Source: Prevotella sp. (lineage in GTDB: Bacteria; Bacteroidota; Bacteroidia; Bacteroidales; Bacteroidaceae). From it: a stretch of DNA of 41,421 nt. The position numbers and the translations under genes are program-made. Positions 7,771 to 16,274 of the stretch are shown here, piece by piece. Where the stretch lies: contig JAFZIL010000080.1 of NCBI GenBank assembly GCA_017554385.1, positions 1 through 41,421 of the forward strand. The letters run 5' to 3'. Numbering within the stretch: position 1 is the stretch's first letter; every line of letters starts with the position of its first letter. The notes under the pieces are model-generated. The model saw only the letters and a program-made list of their open reading frames with translations. It did not search any database and was not told where the DNA came from.

Positions 7771-8330
7771 AACTCTATAAAGTTTTTAATGATGATTCTT
7801 CCTTGTGGGGTGAGCACACTCTCGGGGTGGAACTGAATGCCGTGAATGTCGAGCGTCTTGTGGCGCAAGGCCATAATCTGTTCCTCATCACTCTCGGCGG
7901 TAATCTCTAAGCAGGCGGGAAAATCCTCACGCGATACCACCCAAGAGTGATAGCGGCCCATCGTAATGCGACTGGGAAGCTCGGCAAAGATTGGGTCGTT
8001 GCCCAATTGCGTGCCCTCGGTGGCTACGCCGTGAAACACCTCGCTCAGGTTCTCAAGCTTTCCGCCAAAGGCTTCGCCGATGGCCTGATGGCCGAGACAC
8101 ACACCCAGAATAGGTTTCTTGCCGGCGTAGGTCTTGATGACATCGAGCAGCAGGCCTGCCTCCGACGGGATGCCAGGACCGGGCGAAAGGATAATCTTGT
8201 CGTAGACTTCCAAGTCGGGAAGCTCGAACTGGTCGTTGCGAAGAACGGTGACTTCGGCACCCAGTTCCTTTACAAGATGACTCAGATTATAAGTGAACGA
8301 GTCGTAATTGTCTATGATAACGATTTTCAT
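7767..8330 (-). CDS. trpG: Anthranilate synthase component II (glutamine amidotransferase)
   Basis: The 187-aa class I amidotransferase supplies ammonia to TrpE. The triad is visible: Cys78 in GVCLGHQAIGE, and His168 and Glu170 in GIQFHPESVLTPQG. DNYDSFTYNL and SPGPGIPSEAG are also typical. It lies 32 bp after trpE across a short 10-bp tandem repeat and overlaps trpD by 4 bp. Such subunits can be shared with folate synthesis (PabA), but the operon context favours TrpG. Confidence 0.95.
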   Translation of the reverse strand: MKIVIIDNYDSFTYNLSHLVKELGAEVTVLRNDQFELPDLEVYDKIILSPGPGIPSEAGLLLDVIKTYAGKKPILGVCLGHQAIGEAFGGKLENLSEVFHGVATEGTQLGNDPIFAELPSRITMGRYHSWVVSREDFPACLEITAESDEEQIMALRHKTLDIHGIQFHPESVLTPQGRIIIKNFIEL

Positions 8331-8335
8331 AATTC

Positions 8336-8365
8336 TCCGTGTTTATCCGTGTCAATCCGATGCTA
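8336..8365 (-). repeat. Three 10-bp tandem units between trpE and trpG
   Basis: Plus-strand units TCCGTGTTTA, TCCGTGTCAA and TCCGATGCTA are consecutive. The last one contains the trpE stop codon. The array fills nearly the whole 32-bp gap before trpG. Confidence 0.7.
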
Positions 8366-9757
8366 CATTTTTTCTGCCATTAGTATCGCACGGCGCAGGG
8401 CACCGAGCTTGTTGTTGACCTCTTGCAGCTCATACTCCTCACTGCTCTTGGCCACGATGCCACCACCTGCCTGGAACCAGAGCTCGCCATTACGCGAGAC
8501 GAAGGTGCGGATGGTGATGGCCTGATTGAGGCTGCCGTCAAGACCAATCACACCGATGCAGCCACCATAGGCTCCGCGGTTGTGCGGTTCGTATTCCGAG
8601 ATGAGCTGCATGGCGCGAACCTTCGGGGCACCACTAAGCGTACCGGCTGGGAAGGTGTCAATAAAAGCCTTGATGGGGTCGGCAGCGTCGTCGAGCTGTC
8701 CCGAGACGCGACTTACCAGGTGGATGACGTGCGAGTAATATTGCAGATCCTTGTAGAAGTCGACCTTCACGTCGTGGCAGTTACGGCTCAGGTCGTTACG
8801 CGCCAGGTCCACAAGCATTACGTGCTCTGCATTCTCCTTCGGATCGTTGCGCAGATACTCGGCACCCTGACGGTCGGCTTCTGCATTACCCGTACGCTTC
8901 GTCGTTCCGGCAATGGGGTCGATGTAGGCACGACGGTCAGCTGTGATGCGGCAATGGGTCTCGGGCGACGAGCCGAAAATGCGGAAACCGCCGAAGTCGA
9001 AATAGAACAGATAGGGACTGGGGTTAATGCTTCTCAGCGCACGATAGAGGCGGAAATCATCGCCCTCGTATTTCTGGATGAAGCGGCGCGAGAGTACAAT
9101 TTGAAACACATCACCGCGTAGACAATGTTTGATGCCCAGACGTATGTTTGCCTTATGCTCCTCGTCGGTAAGCGTTGAGCGTACGTCGCCCACCGGATGG
9201 AAGTCATAGGCCTGCACGTTAGCCTTGTTCATGGCCTTCAGCGTCTGGTCGATGTTGCTTTCTTCACCCAGCGTCACGATCTTCAACAGGTTGTTGAAAT
9301 GGTCGAAGACAATCACCACCTTATATAATATATAAAGTACGTCGGGGGCATCGTTTTTCTCCATCGTCTCGTCCTTCACGTCGATGTTCTCGAAATAGCG
9401 CACGGCATTGAACGAGGTGTAGCCGTAGAGTCCGCACAACGAGGCATCGTCGCCTGTGACATTCAGGCGGTCTACGAGGGCGTGTATGGCTTCGGCTGTT
9501 CCGTAGTTGTTATCAATGGTGTGCTGTTCCTGACTGCCGTCAGGAAAACTCACGGTTGCTATACCATGCGCTACGGCAACCGAGGCAATGGGGTTGATGC
9601 CGATGAAGGAACGTGAGTTGTCCTTGTCGTGATAGTCAGAGCTTTCCATCAAGGCGCTCTGCGGATAGATGTCGCGCAGCCGCATATACACACCGACAGG
9701 CGTATACAGGTCAGCGAGGATGGTTTTCGATGATGTAGTGAAATTAAAAGTTTCCAT
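8363..9757 (-). CDS. trpE: Anthranilate synthase component I
   Basis: The 464-aa protein converts chorismate to anthranilate with ammonia from TrpG. The C-terminal chorismate-binding half contains IVLSRRF, SPSPYLFYFDFG-like NPSPYLFYFDF, GSSPE, PIAGTTKRTG, ENAEHVMLVDLARND, GTLSGAPKVRAM and YGGCIGVIG. The N-terminal LMESSDYHD (E38-S39) matches the Trp-binding element of feedback-inhibited enzymes, so allosteric inhibition by tryptophan is expected. The start overlaps the end of trpB by 14 bp. Confidence 0.96.
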   Translation of the reverse strand: METFNFTTSSKTILADLYTPVGVYMRLRDIYPQSALMESSDYHDKDNSRSFIGINPIASVAVAHGIATVSFPDGSQEQHTIDNNYGTAEAIHALVDRLNVTGDDASLCGLYGYTSFNAVRYFENIDVKDETMEKNDAPDVLYILYKVVIVFDHFNNLLKIVTLGEESNIDQTLKAMNKANVQAYDFHPVGDVRSTLTDEEHKANIRLGIKHCLRGDVFQIVLSRRFIQKYEGDDFRLYRALRSINPSPYLFYFDFGGFRIFGSSPETHCRITADRRAYIDPIAGTTKRTGNAEADRQGAEYLRNDPKENAEHVMLVDLARNDLSRNCHDVKVDFYKDLQYYSHVIHLVSRVSGQLDDAADPIKAFIDTFPAGTLSGAPKVRAMQLISEYEPHNRGAYGGCIGVIGLDGSLNQAITIRTFVSRNGELWFQAGGGIVAKSSEEYELQEVNNKLGALRRAILMAEKM

Positions 9758-10946
9758 ATTCTCCTGCCATTTCTTTGTTCTTCAAATAGGTTTCTACGTC
9801 CTTGTCACCTCGTCCACTGACAGTGAGCACCACCACATCGTCTGGCTGGAAGCTCATTTTCGAAAGGGCGGCTACGGCGTGGGCACTCTCCAAGGCGGGA
9901 ATAATGCCTTCTAAGCGCGTCATCTCGTAGGCGGCACGCACGGCCTCGTCGTCGTTGATGGAGTAGACGGTGGCGCGATGCTGCGAGGCAAGGTTAGCAT
10001 GCATGGGGCCGATGCCGGGATAGTCGAGACCAGCCGAGATGCTCTCTGCCTCGATAATCTGACCGTCGGGAGTCTGCATGACCAGCGTCTTCGAACCATG
10101 TAGTATGCCCATCCGTCCTGCATGAATGGTAGCGGCAGTATGGCCTGTGTCGGCTCCTTGTCCTCCAGCCTCAGCCAAGACGATCTTCACCCGCTCGTCG
10201 TCGATGTAGTGATAGATGGTACCGGCAGCGTTGCTTCCGCCACCCACGCAAGCCATCAGGTAGTCAGGATAGTCGCGCCCAATCTTCTCCTGCAGTTGCT
10301 CCTTGATCTCCTTCGAGATAATGCTTTGCAGGCGTGCTACCATATCTGGATAGGGATGCGGGCCTACGGTACTTCCTATAATATAGAAGGTGTCGGCAGG
10401 ATGGCAGCACCAGTCGCGTATGGCCTCGTTGGTGGCGTCCTTCAACGTCCAGTTACCCGTCTTTACGGGGCGCACCTCGGCACCCAGCATCTTCATGCGC
10501 TCCACGTTCACGTGCTGGCGCTCCACATCGAGTGCTCCCTGATACACAACACAGGGCATATCCATCAAGGCGCATACCGTAGCCGTTGCCACTCCGTGCT
10601 GTCCGGCTCCCGTCTCGGCAATAATTCGCTTCTTGCCCATCTTCTTAGCGAGCAGAATCTGGCCGATGGTGTTGTTGATCTTGTGTGCTCCCGTGTGGTT
10701 CAGGTCTTCACGCTTCAGATAGAGCCGACAGCCGTACTTCTGGCTCATTCGCTGTGCCAGATAGAGTGGCGACGGACGCCCCACATAGTCGCGCAGCAGC
10801 GACATGTATTCATCCTGAAACTCGCGGCTCTCCAGAATCGGCAAGTACTGCTCCTGCAGATTCCTCACCGTAGCATAGAGAATCTCGGGTACGTAGGCAC
10901 CACCGAAATCTCCGTAAAAACCTTTTTCATCTACTAAATAACCCAT
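9744..10946 (-). CDS. trpB: Tryptophan synthase beta subunit
   Basis: The 400-aa PLP enzyme condenses indole with serine. The PLP lysine is K89 in HTGAHKINN. Other landmarks are GDFGGAYVPE, RPSPLYLA, AETGAGQHGVATA, the phosphate-binding CVGGGSNAAG and the C-terminal VVLTVSGRGDKD. It is the first structural gene of the operon. It starts right after three 31-bp repeats and an attenuator, so transcription into it depends on the leader. This is the ordinary TrpB1 type. Confidence 0.97.
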   Translation of the reverse strand: MGYLVDEKGFYGDFGGAYVPEILYATVRNLQEQYLPILESREFQDEYMSLLRDYVGRPSPLYLAQRMSQKYGCRLYLKREDLNHTGAHKINNTIGQILLAKKMGKKRIIAETGAGQHGVATATVCALMDMPCVVYQGALDVERQHVNVERMKMLGAEVRPVKTGNWTLKDATNEAIRDWCCHPADTFYIIGSTVGPHPYPDMVARLQSIISKEIKEQLQEKIGRDYPDYLMACVGGGSNAAGTIYHYIDDERVKIVLAEAGGQGADTGHTAATIHAGRMGILHGSKTLVMQTPDGQIIEAESISAGLDYPGIGPMHANLASQHRATVYSINDDEAVRAAYEMTRLEGIIPALESAHAVAALSKMSFQPDDVVVLTVSGRGDKDVETYLKNKEMAGEYGNF

Positions 10947-11039
10947 ATCTGTTTACTTTTATACTATTCTTAGCTTAATCTGTTTACTTTTATACTATTC
11001 TTAGCTTAATCTGTATACTTTTATACTATTCTTAACTTA
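10947..11039 (-). repeat. Three 31-bp tandem repeats between attenuator and trpB
   Basis: Units are 10947-10977, 10978-11008 and 11009-11039. The first two are identical and the third differs at two positions. There are no spacers. Each unit contains, on the sense strand, AAGAATAGTATAAAAGTA; the last copy abuts the trpB ATG. The array starts at the T-tract of the terminator hairpin. It may act as an A-rich ribosome-loading leader, but that is inference. Confidence 0.9.
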
Positions 11040-11068
11040 AAAAGACTCGCCGTAAGAACGACGAGCCT
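11039..11068 (-). terminator. Attenuator terminator hairpin of the trp leader
   Basis: On the minus strand GGCTCGTCG (11059-11067) pairs with CGGCGAGTC (11044-11052) in nine pairs, two of them G-U, around a six-base loop, and five T follow. It lies between the leader peptide gene and trpB and has the form of an intrinsic terminator. Confidence 0.85.
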
Positions 11069-11137
11069 TTCAGTTTAGTTTTGTGTTAAAATATACACAA
11101 GGCCAGCTTCTCACGACAGTTTAGTATCTTGAGCAGC
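11039..11137 (-). promoter_or_regulatory. trp attenuator with alternative 1:2, 2:3 and 3:4 pairings
   Basis: Four segments can be traced on the RNA sense strand. Segment 1 (GGCGCTGCTC, ending at 11131) directly follows or overlaps the second Trp codon and can pair with GAGAAGC plus GCC in segment 2 (11101-11112). Segment 2 (CGTGAGAA, 11108-11115, and GGCCTT, 11099-11104) can instead pair with TTCTTACG (11051-11058) and AAGGCT of the terminator's 5' arm, forming an antiterminator. Segments 3 and 4 form the terminator. A ribosome stalled at the Trp codons would cover segment 1, free segment 2, and permit the antiterminator. This matches classical ribosome-mediated attenuation; pairings were worked out by eye. 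Confidence 0.82.
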
Positions 11138-11168
11138 GCCACCAATATGTATTTGTCTGTTGTTTCAT
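11121..11168 (-). CDS. trpL: trp leader peptide with tandem Trp codons
   Basis: A 15-codon frame runs from ATG 11168 to TAA 11121 and encodes MKQQTNTYWWRCSRY. Two adjacent TGG codons are at positions 9 and 10, the arrangement used by attenuation leaders to sense charged tRNA-Trp. It begins about 20 nt past the promoter -7 box and ends about 50 nt before the terminator stem. The peptide itself probably has no function beyond being translated. Confidence 0.88.
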   Translation of the reverse strand: MKQQTNTYWWRCSRY

Positions 11169-11188
11169 TTCTATAAATTATTACGTTG

Positions 11189-11219
11189 CAAAAGTAAGCA
11201 TAATTATTCAATGCCGCAA
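11189..11219 (-). promoter_or_regulatory. trp operon promoter
   Basis: On the minus strand TACTTTTG (11189-11196) matches the Bacteroidetes -7 consensus, and a TTG within GCTTGCGG lies 20 bp upstream. The start of transcription would be near 11182, about 15 nt before the trpL ATG. Confidence 0.78.
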
Positions 11220-11314
11220 GCTTTTTAACGGATATTTTTTCAAAATCATGCAAATATTGACATTTTTAACTAATCTAAACATAGAAAGCACATTTATATG
11301 CAATCCATAACTGC

Positions 11315-13744
11315 TTAATATGAAAGTTGGGTAACATATCTCACTGTCTTCATCCCTAATGCCGAAGCTGAAAGGGTTACTGGGCCTGCTTTCTGACCTG
11401 CACGCAGTATAACGGTACAAGTTCCATTGAAGAGAGAACGTTTGTTGCCTACCGTTAGTTCGTTAGAGTTGATGTCACCGCTGATGACGCCTACGATGCG
11501 AGCATCACCGCTCACTTCGAATTGAATCTCGTCAGTGGCAGTCTTCACCACCCTACCCTTCTTGTCAACTGCTTGCACCTGAACGTGCAAAAGATCCATC
11601 CCGTCGGCTTTCCACAAGTCTTCACTTTTCTGTTTGCGAGTAGTAACTGGACGGTCGCCCGTTAATACCAAACGTACAGCCTCACCCGTAGTCTCAATGC
11701 GATGGCGAGCTACGATCTTACCACCGCTACGTGCTACTGCTTCTAAACTGCCTGGCTCATAGACAATGTTGTCCCAACGAATCTGATTGCGGCGTTTGGG
11801 ATCAGTAGGATTCTTCTCCGTTCCTAAACTTTTTCCATTAAGAAATAGTTCTACCTCTTCTGCATTCGTGTAGGTATAGAGCGAGAGTTTCTGTCCGAAC
11901 ACCCGGTTCCAGTGGTCGCTCATACCATCGTTACCCGTCTGTACGCCATTCCACATCTGGTCGCCCTTCCTGTCGATAACGCCTATGTGTACTACAGGCT
12001 CGTCAGGGCAGAAGAAACTCTTCATCAAAAACGCTTTAGGCTTGGGATTCAGCGCAATATCGAATACACCTTGGTTCCATCCTTTGGCAGGCCACCCCTG
12101 ACTTTCTCCAAGATAATCGATAGCTCCCCAGTATGCAAGCCCCATCACCTTGTCGAGTTCCATCTCGAACCAGTTCTGACCCATAGCTGCCACTGAGGCC
12201 TCACTCTGGTAGAACGTCATCCAGGGGAAGCGTTTTCCGTCTCCGGGGAAGTACATGTAACGATAGTTGTATGCCTGGATGTCGGTGATACGTGCAAGGT
12301 CACAAGGCAAGGAATCTGTCTGCCAGTTACGATAACGCGGATGCATGGCCACAGTAACTTTTCTCGTAGAGTCATAACGGGCCACAAGCTGACGCATCAA
12401 CTTATACATCGTTACACCGTAATCATTATACGGTTGGTTGGGATCCTGCTGAAGCTCGTTGCCTAAACTCCATAATACCACTGAAGGAGAGTTACGGTCA
12501 CGTTTCACCCACTCGGTTACGTCATCCTGCCATAGATTCTGAAACTTCACACGCCCTCCGGTATGCTGTCGCGTCCATTTGTCGTACAACTCGTCAACGA
12601 CCAGAATGCCGTACTTATCACATAATTCTATGAACTCGCGGCTATAGGGATTGTGCGAAGTACGGATATGGTTAATCCCATATTGTTTCATCAGCTGGAT
12701 GCGCTTTTCTATGGCACGAGGATAGGCAGCAGCACCAAGAGCACCTAAGGAGTGATGATTAGCATAACCCTTCAGCAACACTTTCTTTCCATTCAGCTTC
12801 AAACCGAAGTCGGCGCCAGTCTCTATCGTTCGAATGCCGAATTGTGAACGTACCTCATCGGCAACAGTACCGTTCTCTCGGTAGAGCGTCACCACCATTG
12901 TATAGAGGTAGGGATGGTCGGTGTCCCATAGTTGCGGATTAACTATTTCTATCTCAGGAAGTTGTTGTTCGATGGTACGTGACGGTGTATTACGTAATAC
13001 CACATCCTTCCCCTCATAGACCTGCTGACCATCTGGTGCATACACACACACGCTGACAGGCATCTTCTTGTCTTTTCCACGGGTGGTCACTTCTACAGAG
13101 ACCGACACATATTTATTATTACGCGTAGTGATGTAGAGTGGATGACGTTCGAAGAACACATCCCTGCTTGTTGACACGAGACGCACATCACGGAACAAAC
13201 CGCCTCCAGTATACCAACGGGAATTATTGGGTTCGCGAGTGTCTGCCAGCACTGCCAGCACATTGTCCTTACCAAACTTCAGTTTGTCTGTAACATCAAG
13301 TTCAAAGCCAACATATCCATAATCTGTCCCACCGATTCGATCTCCGTTCAAATAGATATCGCCAACATACATGATTCCGTCGAACTGCAGCAATAGCCTA
13401 CGGCCTTTCAGCGTGTCGGACGGAGTCAGGTGTAGCCGGTACCATCCGCACCCCATCTCCTTGAATCCGCGGCTCGACAGCCGGCTCTTGATATTAGCGG
13501 CAGGATCGTCATTATCAGCTTTCTCATCGCTTGAAGGAGCTACCCAAGGCTGCTCAATCTGGAAGTCATGGGGTACGTCGACCACGCGCCATGCACTGTC
13601 GTCGGTCTTTGGTGACGCAGCTTCAGCAACGTCTCCAGCATGAAATCTCCATCCATAATTCAAGTTCTGAACACAACGCATTTGGGCATGCACCACGCCA
13701 AACGACATCATCGACAGCAGCAATAGCAGATAAAGTTTTTTCAT
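11315..13744 (-). CDS. Secreted glycoside hydrolase family 2 (beta-galactosidase-like)
   Basis: ATG 13744 gives an 809-aa protein with a signal peptide (MKKLYLLLLLSMMSFGVVHAQ); the longer frame would start with TTG. Order of domains: sugar-binding jelly roll (about 25-190, with CGWYRLHL and GGLFRDVRL), an Ig-like domain (190-300), the TIM barrel (about 310-600) and C-terminal beta domains (about 600-809, DUF4982/Big-like). The acid/base Glu is E430 in LWSLGNELQQ and the likely nucleophile E515 in YQSEAS. RTSHNPYSREF is the usual GH2 barrel signature. The substrate may be a beta-galactoside or beta-glucuronide-type plant or host glycan; sequence alone does not decide. It stands alone between the trp promoter and the biotin-carrier cluster, with its own promoter. 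Confidence 0.9.
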   Translation of the reverse strand: MKKLYLLLLLSMMSFGVVHAQMRCVQNLNYGWRFHAGDVAEAASPKTDDSAWRVVDVPHDFQIEQPWVAPSSDEKADNDDPAANIKSRLSSRGFKEMGCGWYRLHLTPSDTLKGRRLLLQFDGIMYVGDIYLNGDRIGGTDYGYVGFELDVTDKLKFGKDNVLAVLADTREPNNSRWYTGGGLFRDVRLVSTSRDVFFERHPLYITTRNNKYVSVSVEVTTRGKDKKMPVSVCVYAPDGQQVYEGKDVVLRNTPSRTIEQQLPEIEIVNPQLWDTDHPYLYTMVVTLYRENGTVADEVRSQFGIRTIETGADFGLKLNGKKVLLKGYANHHSLGALGAAAYPRAIEKRIQLMKQYGINHIRTSHNPYSREFIELCDKYGILVVDELYDKWTRQHTGGRVKFQNLWQDDVTEWVKRDRNSPSVVLWSLGNELQQDPNQPYNDYGVTMYKLMRQLVARYDSTRKVTVAMHPRYRNWQTDSLPCDLARITDIQAYNYRYMYFPGDGKRFPWMTFYQSEASVAAMGQNWFEMELDKVMGLAYWGAIDYLGESQGWPAKGWNQGVFDIALNPKPKAFLMKSFFCPDEPVVHIGVIDRKGDQMWNGVQTGNDGMSDHWNRVFGQKLSLYTYTNAEEVELFLNGKSLGTEKNPTDPKRRNQIRWDNIVYEPGSLEAVARSGGKIVARHRIETTGEAVRLVLTGDRPVTTRKQKSEDLWKADGMDLLHVQVQAVDKKGRVVKTATDEIQFEVSGDARIVGVISGDINSNELTVGNKRSLFNGTCTVILRAGQKAGPVTLSASALGMKTVRYVTQLSY

Positions 13745-13799
13745 CGTTTCCAAGTATTTGTTTCAGTAGTTAGTTGATACTTCTCTGTTCAAAGCGATG

Positions 13800-13830
13800 C
13801 AAAATTACTACTTAATTTTTAATTATGCAA
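13800..13830 (-). promoter_or_regulatory. Promoter for the GH2 gene
   Basis: Minus-strand TAATTTTG (13800-13807) fits the -7 box and a TTG at 13828-13830 lies 20 bp upstream. The leader to ATG 13744 would be about 50 nt. Confidence 0.7.
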
Positions 13831-13962
13831 CTATTCTAATGATTTTGTGGTAAACTGCTAGTGATGCGAAATGCAAAGGATGCTCTTTCGTTGGGCAAAG
13901 AAGTATGAAGCGAACGGTAAAACAAGTTGTTATGGCAAAACGATAAACACAACCTTGCTCAA

Positions 13963-14007
13963 CCGAAAACAGGAGGGCGCACGTGCGTCCTCCTGCTAGC
14001 TTTTCGG
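13963..14007 (-). terminator. Strong hairpin terminator after the biotin-carrier gene
   Basis: CCGAAAA pairs with TTTTCGG on the outside, and inside a near-perfect 24-bp palindrome pairs AGGAGGGCGCAC with GTGCGTCCTCCT. Both strands end in TTTTCGG. It lies 35 bp past the stop of the minus-strand BCCP gene. Only minus-strand genes surround it, so it should end the mce-mmdA cluster. Confidence 0.85.
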
Positions 14008-14041
14008 TTATTCTCCTTGGAATCACAAGGAGAAGATGCAT

Positions 14042-14476
14042 TTACTCGATAACCACGAGAGCATCGTCTTCCATAACTGTTTCGCCAACCTTCACGCAGA
14101 TAGCGGTTACCTTACCGGCCTTTTCAGCCTGAAGGGCATTGGCCATCTTCATAGCTTCGAGCACAATGACGGTGTCGCCTGCCTGTACATCGTCGCCAAC
14201 GTTGACCTTAATCTCGGTGATGACACCAGGCAGCGGAGCCTTGACGGCAGCATTCTTGTTGACTGATGCTTTGTCAGCAACCCCTGCGTCCTCGGACTTC
14301 TCAGCACTCTCGGCAGGCTTGCCCAGTACCGGCTTTTTCTTCTCGGGCTCGGGCTCCTTCTCCATTTCGACCTTATACTCCTCACCGTTCACGGTGACAG
14401 TAACGATGTTTTCCTCGATGTCGCCAACGGCAACTTCGTACTTCGTTCCGTTGATAGTATATTTGTATTCTTTCAT
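14042..14476 (-). CDS. Biotin carboxyl carrier protein of a biotin-dependent (de)carboxylase
   Basis: The 144-aa protein has an N-terminal beta segment (MKEYKYTINGTKYEV), a Lys/Pro/Glu/Ala-rich linker (about 38-75) and a C-terminal biotinyl domain with LEAMKMANAL, where K110 is the biotin attachment site. This form accompanies methylmalonyl-CoA decarboxylase or propionyl-CoA carboxylase subunits in Bacteroidetes. It follows the MmdA gene and a 50-residue protein. Whether the complex decarboxylates with Na+ export or carboxylates propionyl-CoA cannot be read from this subunit. Confidence 0.92.
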   Translation of the reverse strand: MKEYKYTINGTKYEVAVGDIEENIVTVTVNGEEYKVEMEKEPEPEKKKPVLGKPAESAEKSEDAGVADKASVNKNAAVKAPLPGVITEIKVNVGDDVQAGDTVIVLEAMKMANALQAEKAGKVTAICVKVGETVMEDDALVVIE

Positions 14477-14489
14477 AGTTCTTTGTGAT

Positions 14490-14642
14490 TTAGGGGTGAG
14501 CAGTCATGGTCTGAGCATAGCCGTTCCACTGGGTTTGGCGCTCAGCAATCGTAATGATGCCCGGCTCAATATCGTGGACATTATTGCCTAAATGCTCATG
14601 CAGGGCAAGAGCAATGGCTGCATAAATCTCATTCTTATTCAT
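14490..14642 (-). CDS. Small protein between MmdA and the biotin carrier
   Basis: A 50-aa frame from ATG 14642 (alternative ATG 14648) begins MNKNEIYAAIALALHEHLG, continues with NVHDIEPGIITI and ends YAQTMTAHP. It has no membrane segment. The pattern of a short AAIALAL helix followed by VHDIxxxIITI resembles the C-terminal piece of the small gamma/delta/epsilon subunits of Na+-translocating decarboxylases (OadG, MmdD/MmdE), and the location fits an accessory subunit. It overlaps neither neighbour and sits 13 bp from each. The assignment to a named subunit is tentative. Confidence 0.65.
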   Translation of the reverse strand: MNKNEIYAAIALALHEHLGNNVHDIEPGIITIAERQTQWNGYAQTMTAHP

Positions 14643-14655
14643 AAGCATCTTGTAA

Positions 14656-16221
14656 TTACATGGGAATATTTCCGTGCTTCTTGGCGGGCAGGGCATCGCG
14701 CTTGGTAGCAAGCTGGGCAAGACCACGGCAGATGCGGAAGCGCGTGTTACGCGGCTCGATCACATCATCGATGTAGCCATACTTTGCTGCCTGATAAGGA
14801 TTAGCGAAGAGCTCGTTGTACTCGTCCTCCTTCTCAGCAATAAAGGCCTTCACATCCTCGCCAGCCTCCTTCTTGGCCTTGGCCTCCTTGGCATAGAGCA
14901 CGGCAGCAGCACCGGCAGCACCCATCACAGCAATCTCAGACGACGGCCATGCATAGTTAAGGTCGGTGTGCAGCTGCTTACAACCCATCACAATATGAGA
15001 TCCGCCATACGATTTGCGCAGGGTTACAGTAATCTTGGGCACGGTAGCTTCACCGTAAGCGTAAAGCAACTGGGCACCATGCAGAATGACGGCATTGTAC
15101 TCCTGGCCTGTACCGGGCAGGAACCCAGGAACGTCGACGAGCGAAACGATGGGGATATTGAAGGCGTCGCAGAAACGTACAAAGCGGGCACCCTTACGCG
15201 AAGCGTTAACATCGAGCACACCGGCATAACATGAGGGCTGGTTCGCCACGATGCCAACGCTCTGGCCGTTGAAGCGGGCAAAGCCCACGATAATGTTCTT
15301 GGCAAACTTAGGCTGCACCTCGAAGAACTCGCCGTTGTCGACCACAGCACCGATAACCTTGTACATGTCGTAGGCTTCGTTGGGGTTCTCAGGGATAATC
15401 TCGTTCAGGCTATCCTCCATGCGGTTGATAGGGTCATCGCACTTCTTGCGGGGAGCCACCTCCATGTTGTTGGAAGGAATATAGGAAAGAAGGGTCTTCA
15501 GCATTTGAATGCCTTCTTCCTCAGTCTTGGCAGTGAAGTGGGTAACACCCGACTTCGTGGCATGCACGCTGGCACCACCAAGGTGCTCCTGATCGATGTC
15601 CTCGCCTGTGACGGTCTTCACAACCTTCGGGCCGGTAAGGAACATATAGCTCGTGCCTTCCATCATCAGGGTGAAGTCAGTCAGTGCAGGGCTATAGACA
15701 GCGCCACCGGCACAGGGGCCGAAAATACCGCTAATCTGGGGGATAACACCAGAGGCAAGGATATTGCGTTCGAAGATTTCAGCATAGCCAGCCAAGGCAT
15801 TGATACCTTCCTGGATACGTGCACCGCCCGAGTCATTGATGCCGATGACAGGGGCACCCATCTTCATAGCCATATCCATGACCTTGCAGATTTTCTGGCT
15901 CATGGTCTCACTGAGAGAGCCTGCATGAACAGTGAAGTCCTGTGCGAAAACAAATACCAGACGGCCGTCGATGGTACCACTACCAGCCACCACGCCATCG
16001 CCAGGGAACTGTTTCTTCTCCATGCCGAAGTTGTGGCAACGGTGCTCCTTGAACATGTCGTACTCTTCGAACGAGCCCTCGTCGAGGAGCATGTCTATAC
16101 GCTCGCGTGCAGTGTACTTACCACGCTCGTGCTGTTTCTGAATGGCTTTCTCACCACCACCGAGACGAGCCTGTTCGCGCTTCTCGATGAGCTGTTTAAT
16201 CTTTTCTAATTGCTTTGACAT
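14656..16221 (-). CDS. mmdA: Carboxyltransferase: methylmalonyl-CoA decarboxylase alpha / propionyl-CoA carboxylase beta subunit
   Basis: The 521-aa protein has the double crotonase fold of acyl-CoA carboxyltransferases. The N-half has [30 protein letters not shown] and [11 protein letters not shown]; the oxyanion glycines follow in [16 protein letters not shown]. The C-half has [22 protein letters not shown] and [12 protein letters not shown]. It transfers CO2 between a methylmalonyl/propionyl-CoA and biotin on the carrier protein. With the epimerase upstream it fits the succinate-propionate route. The membrane beta subunit expected for a sodium pump is not nearby. Confidence 0.93.
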   Translation of the reverse strand: MSKQLEKIKQLIEKREQARLGGGEKAIQKQHERGKYTARERIDMLLDEGSFEEYDMFKEHRCHNFGMEKKQFPGDGVVAGSGTIDGRLVFVFAQDFTVHAGSLSETMSQKICKVMDMAMKMGAPVIGINDSGGARIQEGINALAGYAEIFERNILASGVIPQISGIFGPCAGGAVYSPALTDFTLMMEGTSYMFLTGPKVVKTVTGEDIDQEHLGGASVHATKSGVTHFTAKTEEEGIQMLKTLLSYIPSNNMEVAPRKKCDDPINRMEDSLNEIIPENPNEAYDMYKVIGAVVDNGEFFEVQPKFAKNIIVGFARFNGQSVGIVANQPSCYAGVLDVNASRKGARFVRFCDAFNIPIVSLVDVPGFLPGTGQEYNAVILHGAQLLYAYGEATVPKITVTLRKSYGGSHIVMGCKQLHTDLNYAWPSSEIAVMGAAGAAAVLYAKEAKAKKEAGEDVKAFIAEKEDEYNELFANPYQAAKYGYIDDVIEPRNTRFRICRGLAQLATKRDALPAKKHGNIPM

Positions 16222-16235
16222 TGTTATGTTTGTTA

Positions 16236-16267
16236 TTACGTTATTTCGTTTTTACGTTATTTCGATT
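16236..16267 (-). repeat. Two 16-bp direct repeats between mmdA and mce
   Basis: Units 16236-16251 and 16252-16267 share TTACGTTATTTCG and differ only at two of the last three bases. They fill over half of the 53-bp gap between the epimerase and mmdA genes. Confidence 0.75.
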
Positions 16268-16274
16268 GAATCTA

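Noticed and set aside
10122-10937. 271-aa plus-strand frame antisense to trpB
   Set aside because: Shadow of trpB with no recognisable domain or start context.
10947-11039. Possible CRISPR array from the 31-bp repeats
   Set aside because: The units are directly contiguous with no spacers and no cas gene is present.
11208-11420. 70-aa minus-strand frame overlapping the GH2 3' end and trp promoter
   Set aside because: Overlaps the GH2 coding end and the promoter; no conserved motif.
13823-14041. 72-aa minus-strand frame between BCCP and GH2 genes
   Set aside because: It runs through the terminator hairpin and has no protein-like features.
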